NCBI GenBank assembly: GCA_014799575.1
Contig: JAAVHS010000018.1
Location: forward strand, 35,148 to 69,795
Length of the DNA stretch: 34,648 bases
Direction: 5' to 3'
DNA from: Clostridiales bacterium
GTDB lineage: Bacteria > Bacillota > Clostridia > Christensenellales > UBA3700
The stretch's first letter is position 1, and each line of letters begins with the position of its first letter. The notes beneath the pieces were generated by a model. That model was given only the letters and a program-made list of their open reading frames with translations. It searched no databases and was not told the origin of the DNA. Below, one piece after another: positions 14,322 through 22,709 of this stretch. The translations under genes were made by a program, and so were the position numbers.

Positions 14322-16155
14322 TCGAAAATCGGTTGACACCGATTGGACATTAGTCAATTCTGATATTGTACCTATTGACGGTTGGGAGATTCTCAACGAA
14401 GAAATCGGGGGTAGACATAGTTTTCTTATTGAGTATTACAAGCGTTGTCGCTCGGGCGAGATAATAATCGGTCGAGAACTGAAAACACAACTTGAAATGC
14501 TGATACAAGATATTGTCTACCGCTATGATACTTATCGCTTTATTCTCGGCGGTGCGCATAAGCGTATCAAGTTTATCGAAAATGAAATCAAGCATTTTGA
14601 GTCGCCTTTTGCCGGACAACCTTTTATTTTGACGCTTTGTCAAAAAGCGATTGCGGAGGCAATTTTCGGATTTGAGATATTCGATACCGAATTGCTCGGC
14701 GGTGGACGTTGGGTGCGTAGATTTAAGGAAGTTTTATTGCTTATCGCTAGAAAAAACGGCAAGACGCCGTTTGCATCGGCATTGATTCTCGCAGATTGGT
14801 TTTGCGGCGAGGCAGGACAAAAAGTAATGTGCGCGTCAAATGACTATGACCAAGCAGGATTGATTTTCGATTGTATAAACAATTTCCGAGAAGAATCTAG
14901 CGCCATGGTAAAAGTGACACGCAAAAATATTAAAGGCATTTTCTTCGGAAATCCAAAGCAACGTCGCAAGACGGGCAAGTTCTCAGCGCAAAACAAAGGC
15001 ACGATAAAAAAGTTGTCGGCGAAAACGAACGCAAAAGAGGGACGTAATCTAAAAACCGTAATTGTGGACGAAGTACACGAAATGAAAGACCGTTCGACCG
15101 TAATGCCTCTGCGTTCGTCGCTTACTACACAAGACGAGCCGTTGTATATCGAAATCACGACGGAGGGAGTAGTTAGAGACGGATACCTTGACGAACGCTT
15201 GGCTGACGCAAGAAAGGTATTGAAAGGCGAGTTAGATCGTCCGCGTTGGCTTGTTTGGTTGTATACACAAGATAGTGAGTCGGAAATATGGAACGACGAG
15301 AAGTCTTGGACAAAATCAAATCCGATGTTGCACGTCGTTAAGAAAGTGTCGGACTTGCGAGACTTAGTGGAAGAGGCAAGGATTAAAGGCTCGCAACGAG
15401 CGTTTACGCTTGCAAAAGAGTTTAATTTGAAACAATCATCTAGTAAAGCGTGGTTGCGTTTATTAGATATTGAGGCTTGCGACGGCATTTTTAATATTGA
15501 GGATTTCAAAAATTCTTGGTGCATTGTCGGCGTAGATTTAGCAGAAACAAACGACCTTTGTAGTGCGACATTTTTATTTATGAAACCGAATGACGACGTC
15601 AAGTATTTATTTACGATGTACTTTGTAACCGAAACGAAAGCAAACGACCCTAACGCAACGGATAGTCCGACAAATCCCGAAAAAAAAGATTATAGAGAGT
15701 GGGAACGTATGGGATTATGTCGAGTTGTTAAAGGCAATGTAATCGACGACGACGTAGTCGCGAAGTATTTGCGCGAGATATATGACAAGTATCATATCCG
15801 CCCGTACCGCGTTGGATATGACGAATGGCACGCAAAGGAATTTGCAAAATTGACGGCTAAGACTTTCGGCGACGACGTTTTAATCAAAATCAAAATGTCA
15901 TACGAGGCGCTGAACACGCCAATAAAAACGGTGGAGTTAGATCTAATCGCGCGTCACATAAATTACAACAAAAACGAAATTTGCAAGTGGTGTTTTCAGA
16001 ATACCGCAGTCAAGCACGATAAAAATGGTTTTGTTATGCCCGAGAAAGTAGCCGGATATATCGGGAATAAGATTGACGGCACGGTGTCAAAGATTATTGC
16101 GTACGCCACGCTACGCGAATGTAAAAGCGCATTTATTAGTAAAATTGGAGGCTAA
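14281..16155 (+). CDS. terL: Terminase large subunit (TerL)
   Basis: A packaging motor of about 624 aa, Terminase_1 type. The ATPase has Walker A RKNGKT (157-162) and Walker B VIVDEVHE (260-267). The nuclease domain begins at IVGVDLAETND with Asp419. The start is uncertain: TTG 14269, ATG 14281 and ATG 14302 are all in frame within the TerS gene, and none has an ideally spaced ribosome site (GGGAGA at 14261-14266). ATG 14281 is used here. Translation is probably coupled to TerS. Length is normal for the family (550-650 aa). Confidence 0.93.
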   Translation: MTTSTNIMTTTKTNRKSVDTDWTLVNSDIVPIDGWEILNEEIGGRHSFLIEYYKRCRSGEIIIGRELKTQLEMLIQDIVYRYDTYRFILGGAHKRIKFIENEIKHFESPFAGQPFILTLCQKAIAEAIFGFEIFDTELLGGGRWVRRFKEVLLLIARKNGKTPFASALILADWFCGEAGQKVMCASNDYDQAGLIFDCINNFREESSAMVKVTRKNIKGIFFGNPKQRRKTGKFSAQNKGTIKKLSAKTNAKEGRNLKTVIVDEVHEMKDRSTVMPLRSSLTTQDEPLYIEITTEGVVRDGYLDERLADARKVLKGELDRPRWLVWLYTQDSESEIWNDEKSWTKSNPMLHVVKKVSDLRDLVEEARIKGSQRAFTLAKEFNLKQSSSKAWLRLLDIEACDGIFNIEDFKNSWCIVGVDLAETNDLCSATFLFMKPNDDVKYLFTMYFVTETKANDPNATDSPTNPEKKDYREWERMGLCRVVKGNVIDDDVVAKYLREIYDKYHIRPYRVGYDEWHAKEFAKLTAKTFGDDVLIKIKMSYEALNTPIKTVELDLIARHINYNKNEICKWCFQNTAVKHDKNGFVMPEKVAGYIGNKIDGTVSKIIAYATLRECKSAFISKIGG

Positions 16156-16156
16156 T

Positions 16157-16345
16157 ATGGAAAGACAAAACAACGATAAATTACCATGGGCGTATTATCA
16201 ACGCGAAATACGTTGTCCTCGACATAATAAGTTGCTTGGTAGATATGACGGCAGATGTGGGGTAATAAATGCGACATACTTTTGTCCACAATGCAAGCAA
16301 GAGTATACATTTACTATCAAAGGCGAGAAAAATCCAAATTTTTAA
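16157..16345 (+). CDS. Com-like zinc finger protein
   Basis: A 62-aa protein starting at ATG 16157 behind GGAGG, one base after the TerL stop. The pattern EIRCPRHNKLLGRYDGRCGVINATYFCPQCK gives a zinc ribbon with C-x-x-H and C-x-x-C pairs. It resembles Com of phage Mu, a small RNA-binding translational activator, and similar ORFs that follow terminase genes in Firmicutes phages. Function here is inferred from that likeness. Confidence 0.75.
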   Translation: MERQNNDKLPWAYYQREIRCPRHNKLLGRYDGRCGVINATYFCPQCKQEYTFTIKGEKNPNF

Positions 16346-16360
16346 CAAGTCTAGCGGTAT

Positions 16361-16380
16361 TTGTCCAAAAGTTCGGACAA
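16361..16380. promoter_or_regulatory. Operator-like palindrome TTGTCC-N8-GGACAA upstream of late promoter
   Basis: The palindrome lies 19 bp upstream of the -35 of the structural promoter. Its arms extend to TATTTGTCC (16358-16366) and GGACAAATA (16375-16383). A near-identical element, GTCC-N8-GGACAA, recurs at 31024-31041. The size and spacing equal those of TTGTGT-N8-ACACAA at 3371. It is positioned for an activator or repressor of late transcription (inference). Confidence 0.55.
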
Positions 16381-16399
16381 ATAATTTCAAAAATAATTG

Positions 16400-16428
16400 T
16401 TGACAATGCGGATTTTATCGGTTATAAT
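16400..16428 (+). promoter_or_regulatory. Consensus promoter for the structural operon or leader RNA
   Basis: A perfect TTGACA (16400-16405), a 17-bp spacer and a perfect TATAAT (16423-16428) lie 140 bp before the portal start. Transcription should begin near 16435, ahead of a long hairpin and T-run. A promoter this strong inside a prophage would need repression in the lysogen, or its output could be stopped by the hairpin. Confidence 0.85.
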
Positions 16429-16434
16429 GAAGAA

Positions 16435-16550
16435 AATTTAATATACGTCAGTAGCGTGTACTCCATTTTTACAAAGTGAAAACAAGTGAGTCGGTGCTTT
16501 AATTTAACGCGTAATGCGCGTTGAGTTAGGTATCGGCTCATTTTTTATTT
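16435..16550 (+). ncRNA. Structured leader or small RNA ending in a long terminator-like hairpin
   Basis: From the predicted start, about 50 unstructured bases precede a 52-nt imperfect hairpin. The outer stem is GAGTCGGTGC (16488-16497)/GTATCGGCTC (16530-16539) with three wobble pairs. The inner stem AACGCG (16506-16511)/CGCGTT (16517-16522) extends outwards with mixed pairs, and the loop is TAATG. ATTTTTTATTTT follows. The portal ribosome site AAGGAGGTGG comes right after. It could be a stable small RNA of about 115 nt, or an attenuator controlling the head-tail operon. Confidence 0.55.
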
Positions 16551-16568
16551 TGTCAAGGAGGTGGAGAC

Positions 16569-17870
16569 GTGGGAAAATTTATAACGGCTATCAAGAAATT
16601 GCTAGGTTGGCACAACAAAGAAAATGTTTATAGCAGTCGTTTTATAAATGGAAACAATGTGTTGTTTTCGTCCTACGGAAGAGATATACACGCAAGCGAC
16701 ATTGTTGCAACTGCGTTACATCGTGTCTGCGAAGAAGTATCCAAATGTACATTGAAGTCGGTCGTAGAATTCGAGAATCCACGTCGCATAGAAGTTCAAA
16801 AAGATGATATAAACAAAGTGTTTTCCGCTCGCGTAAATCCATTGTGTGGATTGAAAGACTTCTTATATAAAATCGCTTGGCTGACGCTTGTCAATAAAAA
16901 TTGCTTTATATATTGGCAGTATGACGAAGTACCGATTAAGATTGACGGTAGGGAATACGTCAAGCGCGTTACAAAAGGTTTTTATCCGATAGAGGCGACA
17001 AGAGTCAAAATGTATATGCTTGACGACGAAATGCGTATTGAACTTACAAGCGCTGACGACTCGGTTGTCTTGGATATGCCGTACTCAGACGTAATACATA
17101 TTCGCCACTCATACGGAGCGCATAAGTATTTAGGCGGTAGCGCGAACGGCGAGAATTATAAAAACTTGCTTGCCAACTTAGAGACAATGCACGTTATACA
17201 CGAGTCTATACCCAAAACGATTAAAGCAGGCTTGGCGCTAAAAGGCGTATTGACAATGAAGACTGTTGCCGACGTTGATGCAAAGAAATTAACCCGAGAA
17301 GAATTTGAAGAACATTTGTTTGATAGCGAACTCGGCATTATTGCAACTGACTATGAGAGCGAATTTAATCCGGTCAATATCAATGTGACTGATATACCGA
17401 CAAATATACTTACGTTTTTGCGCGACGAAATACTCGCGCCATTTGGGGTATCTTTGCCAATTTGGCAAGGTAAATATACCGACGACGATTATACGGCTTT
17501 TTATCAGACGGCAGTTGAGGGACTTTTACTAGAAATTGCCGAAGCATTCAAAATCACGTTGTTTACCGACAAGCAACTTGCGTATGGACACAAAATCAAA
17601 TATTACGATAGAGTAGTGCAGTCATTGTCTTTTGCGCGTCGTTTGGAAATCGCCAAAATGACGCAAGAGGACGCGCTACTTTCACGAGACGAGCGCCGTG
17701 AATTGCTCGGATATGAACCCGACGGACAACCTACGAGAATGTCGTTGAATTATATCAACGTATCTCTTGCGGATAAGTATCAAATGGACAAACTCAAAAA
17801 TCAAAAACAAAATATATCGGACGGCAAGACCAAAACCGACGAGGAGGACAAAAATGAAAATACCGATTAG
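16569..17870 (+). CDS. Portal protein (HK97 type)
   Basis: A 433-aa protein starting at GTG 16569 behind AAGGAGGTGG. It has the HK97-type portal pattern: SDIVATALHRVCEEVSKCTLK near the start, FLYKIAWLTLVNKNCFIYW, YSDVIHIRH and the late GVSLPIWQGKYTDDDYTAFYQTAVEGLL segment. It forms the dodecameric ring through which DNA enters and the connector attaches. The length is typical. The last 17 codons overlap the protease start region, with the protease ribosome site inside the portal gene. Confidence 0.92.
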   Translation: MGKFITAIKKLLGWHNKENVYSSRFINGNNVLFSSYGRDIHASDIVATALHRVCEEVSKCTLKSVVEFENPRRIEVQKDDINKVFSARVNPLCGLKDFLYKIAWLTLVNKNCFIYWQYDEVPIKIDGREYVKRVTKGFYPIEATRVKMYMLDDEMRIELTSADDSVVLDMPYSDVIHIRHSYGAHKYLGGSANGENYKNLLANLETMHVIHESIPKTIKAGLALKGVLTMKTVADVDAKKLTREEFEEHLFDSELGIIATDYESEFNPVNINVTDIPTNILTFLRDEILAPFGVSLPIWQGKYTDDDYTAFYQTAVEGLLLEIAEAFKITLFTDKQLAYGHKIKYYDRVVQSLSFARRLEIAKMTQEDALLSRDERRELLGYEPDGQPTRMSLNYINVSLADKYQMDKLKNQKQNISDGKTKTDEEDKNENTD

Positions 17871-18582
17871 GAGCGTAAGCGAACAAAATCCCGAAATTAT
17901 TAAACGCTTATTGCCGAGCAACGTGCAAGCGTTGACATTACGGTCTGATGATATGGAGGGCGTTATTGACGGCTATCCTATTGTGTTTAATCAACGTACT
18001 GCTATCGGCAAATGGTTTTTTGAAGAAATCGACTCGCACGCTCTTGATAATGCCGATTTGAGCGACATCAAACTTTTAGCAAATCACAATGACATGATGA
18101 TTCCCGTCGCGCGTCATAGACGCGGTAAACGGTCGACAATGGATATAAATGTCGACGACGTTGGTTTGCATATCAATGCAAAACTTGACATTGCGAACAA
18201 TGCGACAGCGCGAGAATTGTGTAGCGCGGTTATGCGTGGCGACATTGAAGATATGTCGTTTGTGTTCGGCATTGAAGTATCGGGCGACGAATGGTTTGAC
18301 CTTGACAAACCTATGCCCATAAGAAGAATAACAAAAATATCAAGAGTTTTCGAGGTATCCGCTGTCAATGACGGCGCATATCCGCAAACTTCGATAAATG
18401 CTCGCTCGGCGACGTTGGATAATGACAAAAAGACGTTGGATAACGTCCTCGCCGAAGCGTTGGAAAACGAAAAGAGAGCAGAAGAGCGCGCCAAGGCGTT
18501 AATATTGGCAAAACAAAAATTTTTATTAAAAGAGAGGTACAAAAACTATGACAATCAAAGAACTATTGGAAAAAAGAAGTAA
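17854..18582 (+). CDS. HK97-family prohead protease
   Basis: A 242-aa protein. ATG 17854 is chosen because GAGGAGG lies seven bases upstream. The catalytic His78 (KLLANHNDMMIPVAR) and Ser135 (IEDMSFVFG) fit the herpes-like assemblin fold used by HK97 proteases. The enzyme should trim the capsid delta domain after shell assembly. The C-terminal 50 residues are a charged helix (ALENEKRAEERAKALILAKQ). It overlaps the portal gene by 17 bases and the capsid gene by 35 bases. Confidence 0.9.
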   Translation: MKIPIRSVSEQNPEIIKRLLPSNVQALTLRSDDMEGVIDGYPIVFNQRTAIGKWFFEEIDSHALDNADLSDIKLLANHNDMMIPVARHRRGKRSTMDINVDDVGLHINAKLDIANNATARELCSAVMRGDIEDMSFVFGIEVSGDEWFDLDKPMPIRRITKISRVFEVSAVNDGAYPQTSINARSATLDNDKKTLDNVLAEALENEKRAEERAKALILAKQKFLLKERYKNYDNQRTIGKKK

Positions 18583-19765
18583 ACTTCTTTCTGAAATTGA
18601 CGGGGCAGACGAAAAGCGTTTTGCCGAAATCAAACTTGAACTTGACAAAATCGACTTCCAAATGAAACAAGCGGAAGACGAAGAGCGCAAAAAGAAAGAA
18701 GAGGCGGAAGAGCGCGCGGCGCGTGAGAAGAACGCAAACGGCGGTAGCGCAAACAACAAAATCGTGTTGTTTACAACCGAAGAAGAAAAGCGTAAGGCTC
18801 AAATGGAAGAAATTGAGAAACGTGCGTCGAGTCTTAAAAAGGGCGAAAAAATAACGGTAGAAGAAAGAGCATTATCCTCGTCGTCGGTCGCACTTGGTAC
18901 GGCAACAAGCAACGAAATCAATCCGGCATTTGAGCAAGTCGGTACTCTTGATAAACTCGTAAACGTCGTTCACTTGGAGGGAACGGGCGCAGAAAGTTAT
19001 AAAAAACCGTTCATGAAAAATATCGGCGAGGGCGAAATTGTAAAAGAGGGGCAGTCGCCGAGTACGTCCGCTGAACCTGAGTTTGATTACGCAGAGATAA
19101 ACAAGGTAAAAATCGTTGCTTACGCAGAGATAAACGAAGAGATTGAAAAACTTCCGTCCGCAAACTATCTTGCAGAGGTTGACAAGGCTGTTCTCGGCGC
19201 ATGGCGCAAAAAAGTAATTGAACAAATGGTTAAAGGTCAAGGTAGCGGTAACAGCGAACTTGTCGGAATTGTAAATGCTCCCGAGAAAATCATAGCGAAG
19301 TCGCAGAAGAAAACAACAACTACTATCGACGAAAATACGCTCGATAGCATTATCTTTGCTTACGGCGGAGACGAGAATGTAGAAGGCGACGCAACTCTCA
19401 TACTCAATAAATTGACGCTCAAAGAATTTGCAAAAGTTAAAGGCTCGGATAAACGTCGCGCCTACGACATTGTAGTGCGTGGCAATTCGGGTACGATAAA
19501 CGGTATTCCGTTTGTATGTACTAGTAAATTGCCAGCGTATGGCGATGATAAGTCTGCAAGCACACCTTACATGATTTACGGCAAGTTGCAAGGCTACGAA
19601 CTTGCGTATTTCACCTATCTTGAAGTCGAGAAGTCTAAGGACTATAAGTTCAAGGAGGGCGTAATTTGCTTGAAAGTAAGCGGACACGTCGGAGGTTCAC
19701 CTGCAATGTACAACGGCTTTATGACGGTATCGAAAAATTCGTCTACACAACCGGCAAAAGAGTAA
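18548..19765 (+). CDS. Major capsid protein (HK97 fold) with N-terminal scaffolding domain
   Basis: A 405-aa protein. Residues 1-65 are a coiled coil rich in Glu and Lys (MTIKELLEKRSKLLSEIDGA and onward), the delta or scaffolding domain. A Gly/Asn-rich linker follows at about 63-72. The shell domain begins near residue 115 (SSSVALGTATSNEINPAFEQV) and carries the E-loop and P-domain pattern of HK97 capsids (AYAEINEEIEKLPSANYLAEVDKAV, TLILNKLTLKEFAKVKGSD). Cleavage by the upstream protease near residue 100-115 is expected. It overlaps the protease gene by 35 bp. Confidence 0.92.
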   Translation: MTIKELLEKRSKLLSEIDGADEKRFAEIKLELDKIDFQMKQAEDEERKKKEEAEERAAREKNANGGSANNKIVLFTTEEEKRKAQMEEIEKRASSLKKGEKITVEERALSSSSVALGTATSNEINPAFEQVGTLDKLVNVVHLEGTGAESYKKPFMKNIGEGEIVKEGQSPSTSAEPEFDYAEINKVKIVAYAEINEEIEKLPSANYLAEVDKAVLGAWRKKVIEQMVKGQGSGNSELVGIVNAPEKIIAKSQKKTTTTIDENTLDSIIFAYGGDENVEGDATLILNKLTLKEFAKVKGSDKRRAYDIVVRGNSGTINGIPFVCTSKLPAYGDDKSASTPYMIYGKLQGYELAYFTYLEVEKSKDYKFKEGVICLKVSGHVGGSPAMYNGFMTVSKNSSTQPAKE

Positions 19766-19819
19766 TCATCATTTATTTTTGGGTCAGAGTGAGTCAATAC
19801 AAAACGGAGGTATTTATCA

Positions 19820-20086
19820 ATGAAAGAAGTTGAGAAGATAGCACTAAAAATAGGATATGGCGCTTCTGACCCTCAAAAGATAGAAGAGATTCAAGGCTAT
19901 ATAGACGAGGCGGTCGAATTTATGAAGACGAGCGGTGTTGCCGAAAAAGAAATTAGTACGCACACCGCATACGTCGTCAAAAGCCTTTGGGCGGACTATC
20001 GTGATAGTGGCGTAGAAGAGAGCATCATCAAAAAAGACGGTATAGTTGTCGCGCTAATATCGAATTTGCGGAGGCGTAAGAAGTGA
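19820..20086 (+). CDS. Head-tail connector protein (gp6-like)
   Basis: An 88-aa helical protein behind CGGAGG. EEIQGYIDEAVEFMKTSGVAEKE followed by AYVVKSLWADYRDSG is the pattern of small HK97 gp6/YqbG-like connectors, which form the ring below the portal. It follows the capsid gene by 54 bp, and its stop overlaps the GTG start of the next gene. The assignment rests on size, position and helix pattern. Confidence 0.75.
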   Translation: MKEVEKIALKIGYGASDPQKIEEIQGYIDEAVEFMKTSGVAEKEISTHTAYVVKSLWADYRDSGVEESIIKKDGIVVALISNLRRRKK

Positions 20087-20496
20087 GTAAACAACAACGT
20101 CCCAAAAAGCGACCTACGCTGATCAAGTTTGGCGTACCGAAAAACATATATGTCGCAGGGCAAGGAAATACGATTGAGTATGAATTGATAAGCCATGTTG
20201 TCGGCACTGACGGCGACGGCAAAGCGATTCAATCAGATTGCTTTTATTGCGAGTGGCTGAATTCTTACGGCGCAGTTGCTATCCAACAACAAGCCGACGG
20301 AGTATCGCAATCGGCAAGAATTCGTATGACCTACGTCAAGGCGGTATACGACGCGTTGAAAAAAGACTCAATAAGAATCTACAAGCACGGAATTATTGAC
20401 GATGAACATTGCTTTGTTTTATCGTCTTCGCCCGATAACTATGCCGAGAGCAACAAGATGTTGGAATTCAATGTCAAGCATTATGAGGTCAAGTAA
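20083..20496 (+). CDS. Head closure protein (head-tail joining)
   Basis: A 137-aa protein starting at GTG 20083, overlapping the connector stop (GTGA). It is beta-rich with a basic N-terminus (SKQQRPKKRPTLIKFG). Size and place in the order connector, closure, HK97 gp10-like, tail protein suggest the stopper or head-closure protein. No catalytic motif is visible. The call is mainly by synteny. Confidence 0.6.
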   Translation: MSKQQRPKKRPTLIKFGVPKNIYVAGQGNTIEYELISHVVGTDGDGKAIQSDCFYCEWLNSYGAVAIQQQADGVSQSARIRMTYVKAVYDALKKDSIRIYKHGIIDDEHCFVLSSSPDNYAESNKMLEFNVKHYEVK

Positions 20497-20925
20497 ATGT
20501 CGGTTAAGAATATCGTTCAAGAAATATTGGATAATACGTTGTTGCAACACGGCGTTTTGTCGCATCATCTTCGCCATGTCAAGACCGACGCAATACAAGG
20601 ACTTGACGTCAAGATAAACGACAACGAGTATGTAGTTTATAGGTCCGTATCGAATGGCAATGGTGTTTACGGCGACGGCAGAAAGGAAATTGGTCGCAAG
20701 TACGTTGACGTCAATTATTACTACAAATACGAAAAGGACGATACGCGTTATAGTGAAGTAGAACGTCGTGTTGAGGATATTAAAAAAGCCTTTTTGGCGA
20801 GCAAGCGCTTTCTATTAAAGAACGACGCAAGCGATATTTACGACATTGACAATCCGTATCGCGGTATCAACGTAGAGTTTTTATTCGTGGAGGCGGTCAA
20901 TAGTGAGCAACATATCAACTCATAA
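20497..20925 (+). CDS. Tail completion/terminator-like protein
   Basis: A 142-aa protein starting directly after the previous stop. The N-terminal helix (VKNIVQEILDNTLLQ), the beta segment KYVDVNYYYKYEKDDTRYSEVERRVEDIKKAF and the C-terminal strands fit the general shape of tail terminator or completion proteins of siphophages. Position between head closure and the HK97 gp10-like protein is slightly unusual, since the terminator often follows gp10. The two may be exchanged in this phage family. Moderate confidence, from synteny. Confidence 0.5.
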   Translation: MSVKNIVQEILDNTLLQHGVLSHHLRHVKTDAIQGLDVKINDNEYVVYRSVSNGNGVYGDGRKEIGRKYVDVNYYYKYEKDDTRYSEVERRVEDIKKAFLASKRFLLKNDASDIYDIDNPYRGINVEFLFVEAVNSEQHINS

Positions 20926-21334
20926 ATATGCACTTGACGAATTGCCCGACGCGCTTGACGAAATGCTAAAAGACTTTTTGCAGTCGTCGTTTGAGGCTCG
21001 TCAAGATGCGGTGCAAGCAGGAGCAGAAGTATTCAAGTCAGCGATAGAGTCCGCTACGCCGAAAGATACGGGCGAAATGGCTCAGTCGTGGAAGATTAAA
21101 ACGAAGTACGTTGACGTTCGATACGTTGGTAATACACGCGTTGCAAAAGGTCAAGTACATCGCAAGACGAAGAGTGGAGGCAAGGGCGAGGCGCGTAGCA
21201 ACGTACCGCTGACCAATGTCTTGGAGTATAGCGCAAAATCGCCACATTATGGTTTTATCCGTCAGACTTTTGACGCGGTAGAGCCTCAAATATTCTCAGC
21301 AATGAAAAAAACTATTGAAAATGGAGGTAAATAA
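20903..21334 (+). CDS. HK97 gp10-like neck/tail-component protein
   Basis: A 143-aa protein starting at GTG 20903 behind GGAGGCGG. The pattern ESATPKDTGEMAQSWKIK, then LEYSAKSPHYGFIRQTFDAVEPQIF, is the classic HK97 gp10 signature: P-x-DTG-x-L/M, then a late hygFi motif. It completes the neck between head and tail. It overlaps the previous gene by 23 bp and ends just before the major tail protein. Confidence 0.85.
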   Translation: MSNISTHKYALDELPDALDEMLKDFLQSSFEARQDAVQAGAEVFKSAIESATPKDTGEMAQSWKIKTKYVDVRYVGNTRVAKGQVHRKTKSGGKGEARSNVPLTNVLEYSAKSPHYGFIRQTFDAVEPQIFSAMKKTIENGGK

Positions 21335-21337
21335 AAA

Positions 21338-22006
21338 ATGAGTAAAAACGACGCACTTGTCCGCTTTAATATAAAAAATGCAAAGTGGGCGTTAAAGTTG
21401 GAAGACGGCAAATATGAAGTGCCGAAATCTTACGGCAAAATATCGAGAAAGATTGCTATTGAAGCCGATTCTAATACTAAAAAGATATTTGGCGACGGCG
21501 AGTGTCAAGCGTACATCATCAACGATAAAGGCAAGAGTGTGGTTTTGACTACAAACACTCTTAACAACGAGTTTGAGCAGGACATGGGACGCAAAATGGA
21601 GACGGCAAAAGGAATTGCAAGCATTAAGCAACAAAAAGTCCCGACTTTCGCTTTGTACTTTGAGACCGAGGGAGTTATGCCCGACGGCAGAATGGGTATA
21701 CTTGCCAAATCGTGGCTCTATGGTATGAAGTCGCCTACTGCGCCGTCAGAATCGTTTGAACAAACAACTGATGATATAAACGAGACGGTATACGAAACAT
21801 CATTTGAGGCATCGGGTGAGATACTGAAAGACGCAGACGGCAAAGAATATAAGGACGAGAAGACAAAATGTCCCGTCAGAGTATGGTTGCTTACTAGCAC
21901 TCCCGATATGCCCGACTTTGATACTTTCGGCGACACGGTTGTTATGCCAACTATGAGAGATACAAAGGCGGAGACTACGACTCCGAACACCGCGGAGGGC
22001 GAATAA
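21338..22006 (+). CDS. Major tail protein (phi13 type)
   Basis: A 222-aa protein behind GGAGG. It has the phi13-type tube protein pattern: a beta-rich core with AIEADSNTKKIFGDGE, TLNNEFEQDMGRKMETAKGIASIKQQKVPTFALYFETEG and later FEQTTDDINETVYETSFEASG. It polymerises as hexamers around the tape measure. The C-terminal 15 residues are low-complexity (Thr, Pro, Glu). The stop overlaps the next start (TAATG). Confidence 0.88.
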   Translation: MSKNDALVRFNIKNAKWALKLEDGKYEVPKSYGKISRKIAIEADSNTKKIFGDGECQAYIINDKGKSVVLTTNTLNNEFEQDMGRKMETAKGIASIKQQKVPTFALYFETEGVMPDGRMGILAKSWLYGMKSPTAPSESFEQTTDDINETVYETSFEASGEILKDADGKEYKDEKTKCPVRVWLLTSTPDMPDFDTFGDTVVMPTMRDTKAETTTPNTAEGE

Positions 22007-22395
22007 TGTTTAAGACAAAAATACCCGTTCAAGAAAAAATCGACGACGGCAACGGCAATATCAAAACGCAAAAGAGAGAAATCGCAGTTACGGTCGATAC
22101 GTCTATCTTTGCGGAGGAAAGGTGGGAAAAATATTTTCCTACAAATGCGAAAAGCGAAACGCTTTTTGCATATATTGAGCGAGTTCACGAAAACAGAATG
22201 CTTGATAAAGCGCATATTTTGTCTAATCTAAAAGCATTATACTGCTTTCTTGAAAGTGACGAACTTTCGGACTTCAAGTCATTTTGTCAACTATTCGACC
22301 TTGCAGACGTCAAATATCTTCAAACGCTTTGCGACAAGATAAAATGGATTTTCGGCATAGTCTTGGGTAGTAGTGTATCGCCCCCAAAAAACTAA
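22006..22395 (+). CDS. Tail assembly chaperone, short form (G-like)
   Basis: A 129-aa helical protein ending at TAA (22393-22395), right after the slippery site at 22386-22392. It matches tail chaperone G by size, by place between tube and tape measure, and by the frameshift. The helices LFAYIERVHENRMLDKAHILSNLKALYCFLESDELSDFKSF are typical. It should coat the tape measure during tube assembly. A minority of ribosomes should shift to make the GT form. Confidence 0.85.
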   Translation: MFKTKIPVQEKIDDGNGNIKTQKREIAVTVDTSIFAEERWEKYFPTNAKSETLFAYIERVHENRMLDKAHILSNLKALYCFLESDELSDFKSFCQLFDLADVKYLQTLCDKIKWIFGIVLGSSVSPPKN

Positions 22396-22709
22396 AAGAG
22401 CGCAGTCAAGAATTGTTGCAGTTGTATGACAAGTTGTACCCAAACGGCAATCGCAACAAGCCTATGACTGCGCCGAGAGTAATTACATTATTGCAAAAGT
22501 GCGTTGATTTGAAAATACAAGATTGCTTAATTCAACGCTTACATTTTACCGATTTATACGTTCTAATTTTGTCGATTGATATTGAGAATATCAAGCAAGC
22601 ATTGAAACGCGAACGGCAAGCAAGAGCGAAAAAATCAAACTCCGAAGTCCGAGACATATCGGGAGCGGAGGCGGTCAAGTTTTTGAAAGGAGGTGGCGGA
22701 TTTGGCTGA
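22006..22709 (+). CDS. Tail assembly chaperone, long GT-like form (-1 frameshift product)
   Basis: A -1 slip on A-AAA-AAC at 22386-22392 joins the short form to the downstream frame, which reads LKERSQELLQLYDKLYPNGN and ends at TGA 22707-22709. The fused product is about 234 aa. The downstream frame has no good start codon or ribosome site of its own before 22413, which supports frameshifting over independent translation. The T-like part ends KFLKGGGGFG and overlaps the tape measure start. Confidence 0.85.
22386..22392 (+). other. Programmed -1 ribosomal frameshift site A-AAA-AAC
   Basis: The zero-frame codons are CCC CCA AAA AAC TAA. The heptamer A-AAA-AAC is a canonical -1 slippery sequence placed directly before the stop. 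An overlapping C-CCA-AAA is a second possible slip site. Confidence 0.88.

Noticed and set aside
14844-15602. 252-aa minus-strand frame
   Set aside because: It is antisense to TerL and lacks protein-like patterning.
16486-16503. A string resembling the 3' end of a Cas9 tracrRNA (GAGTCGGTGCTTT)
   Set aside because: No Cas genes or CRISPR repeats are in the window. The bases are explained by the long hairpin 16488-16539, so the likeness is coincidental.
18872-19687. 271-aa minus-strand frame
   Set aside because: It is antisense to the capsid gene and has no start context.
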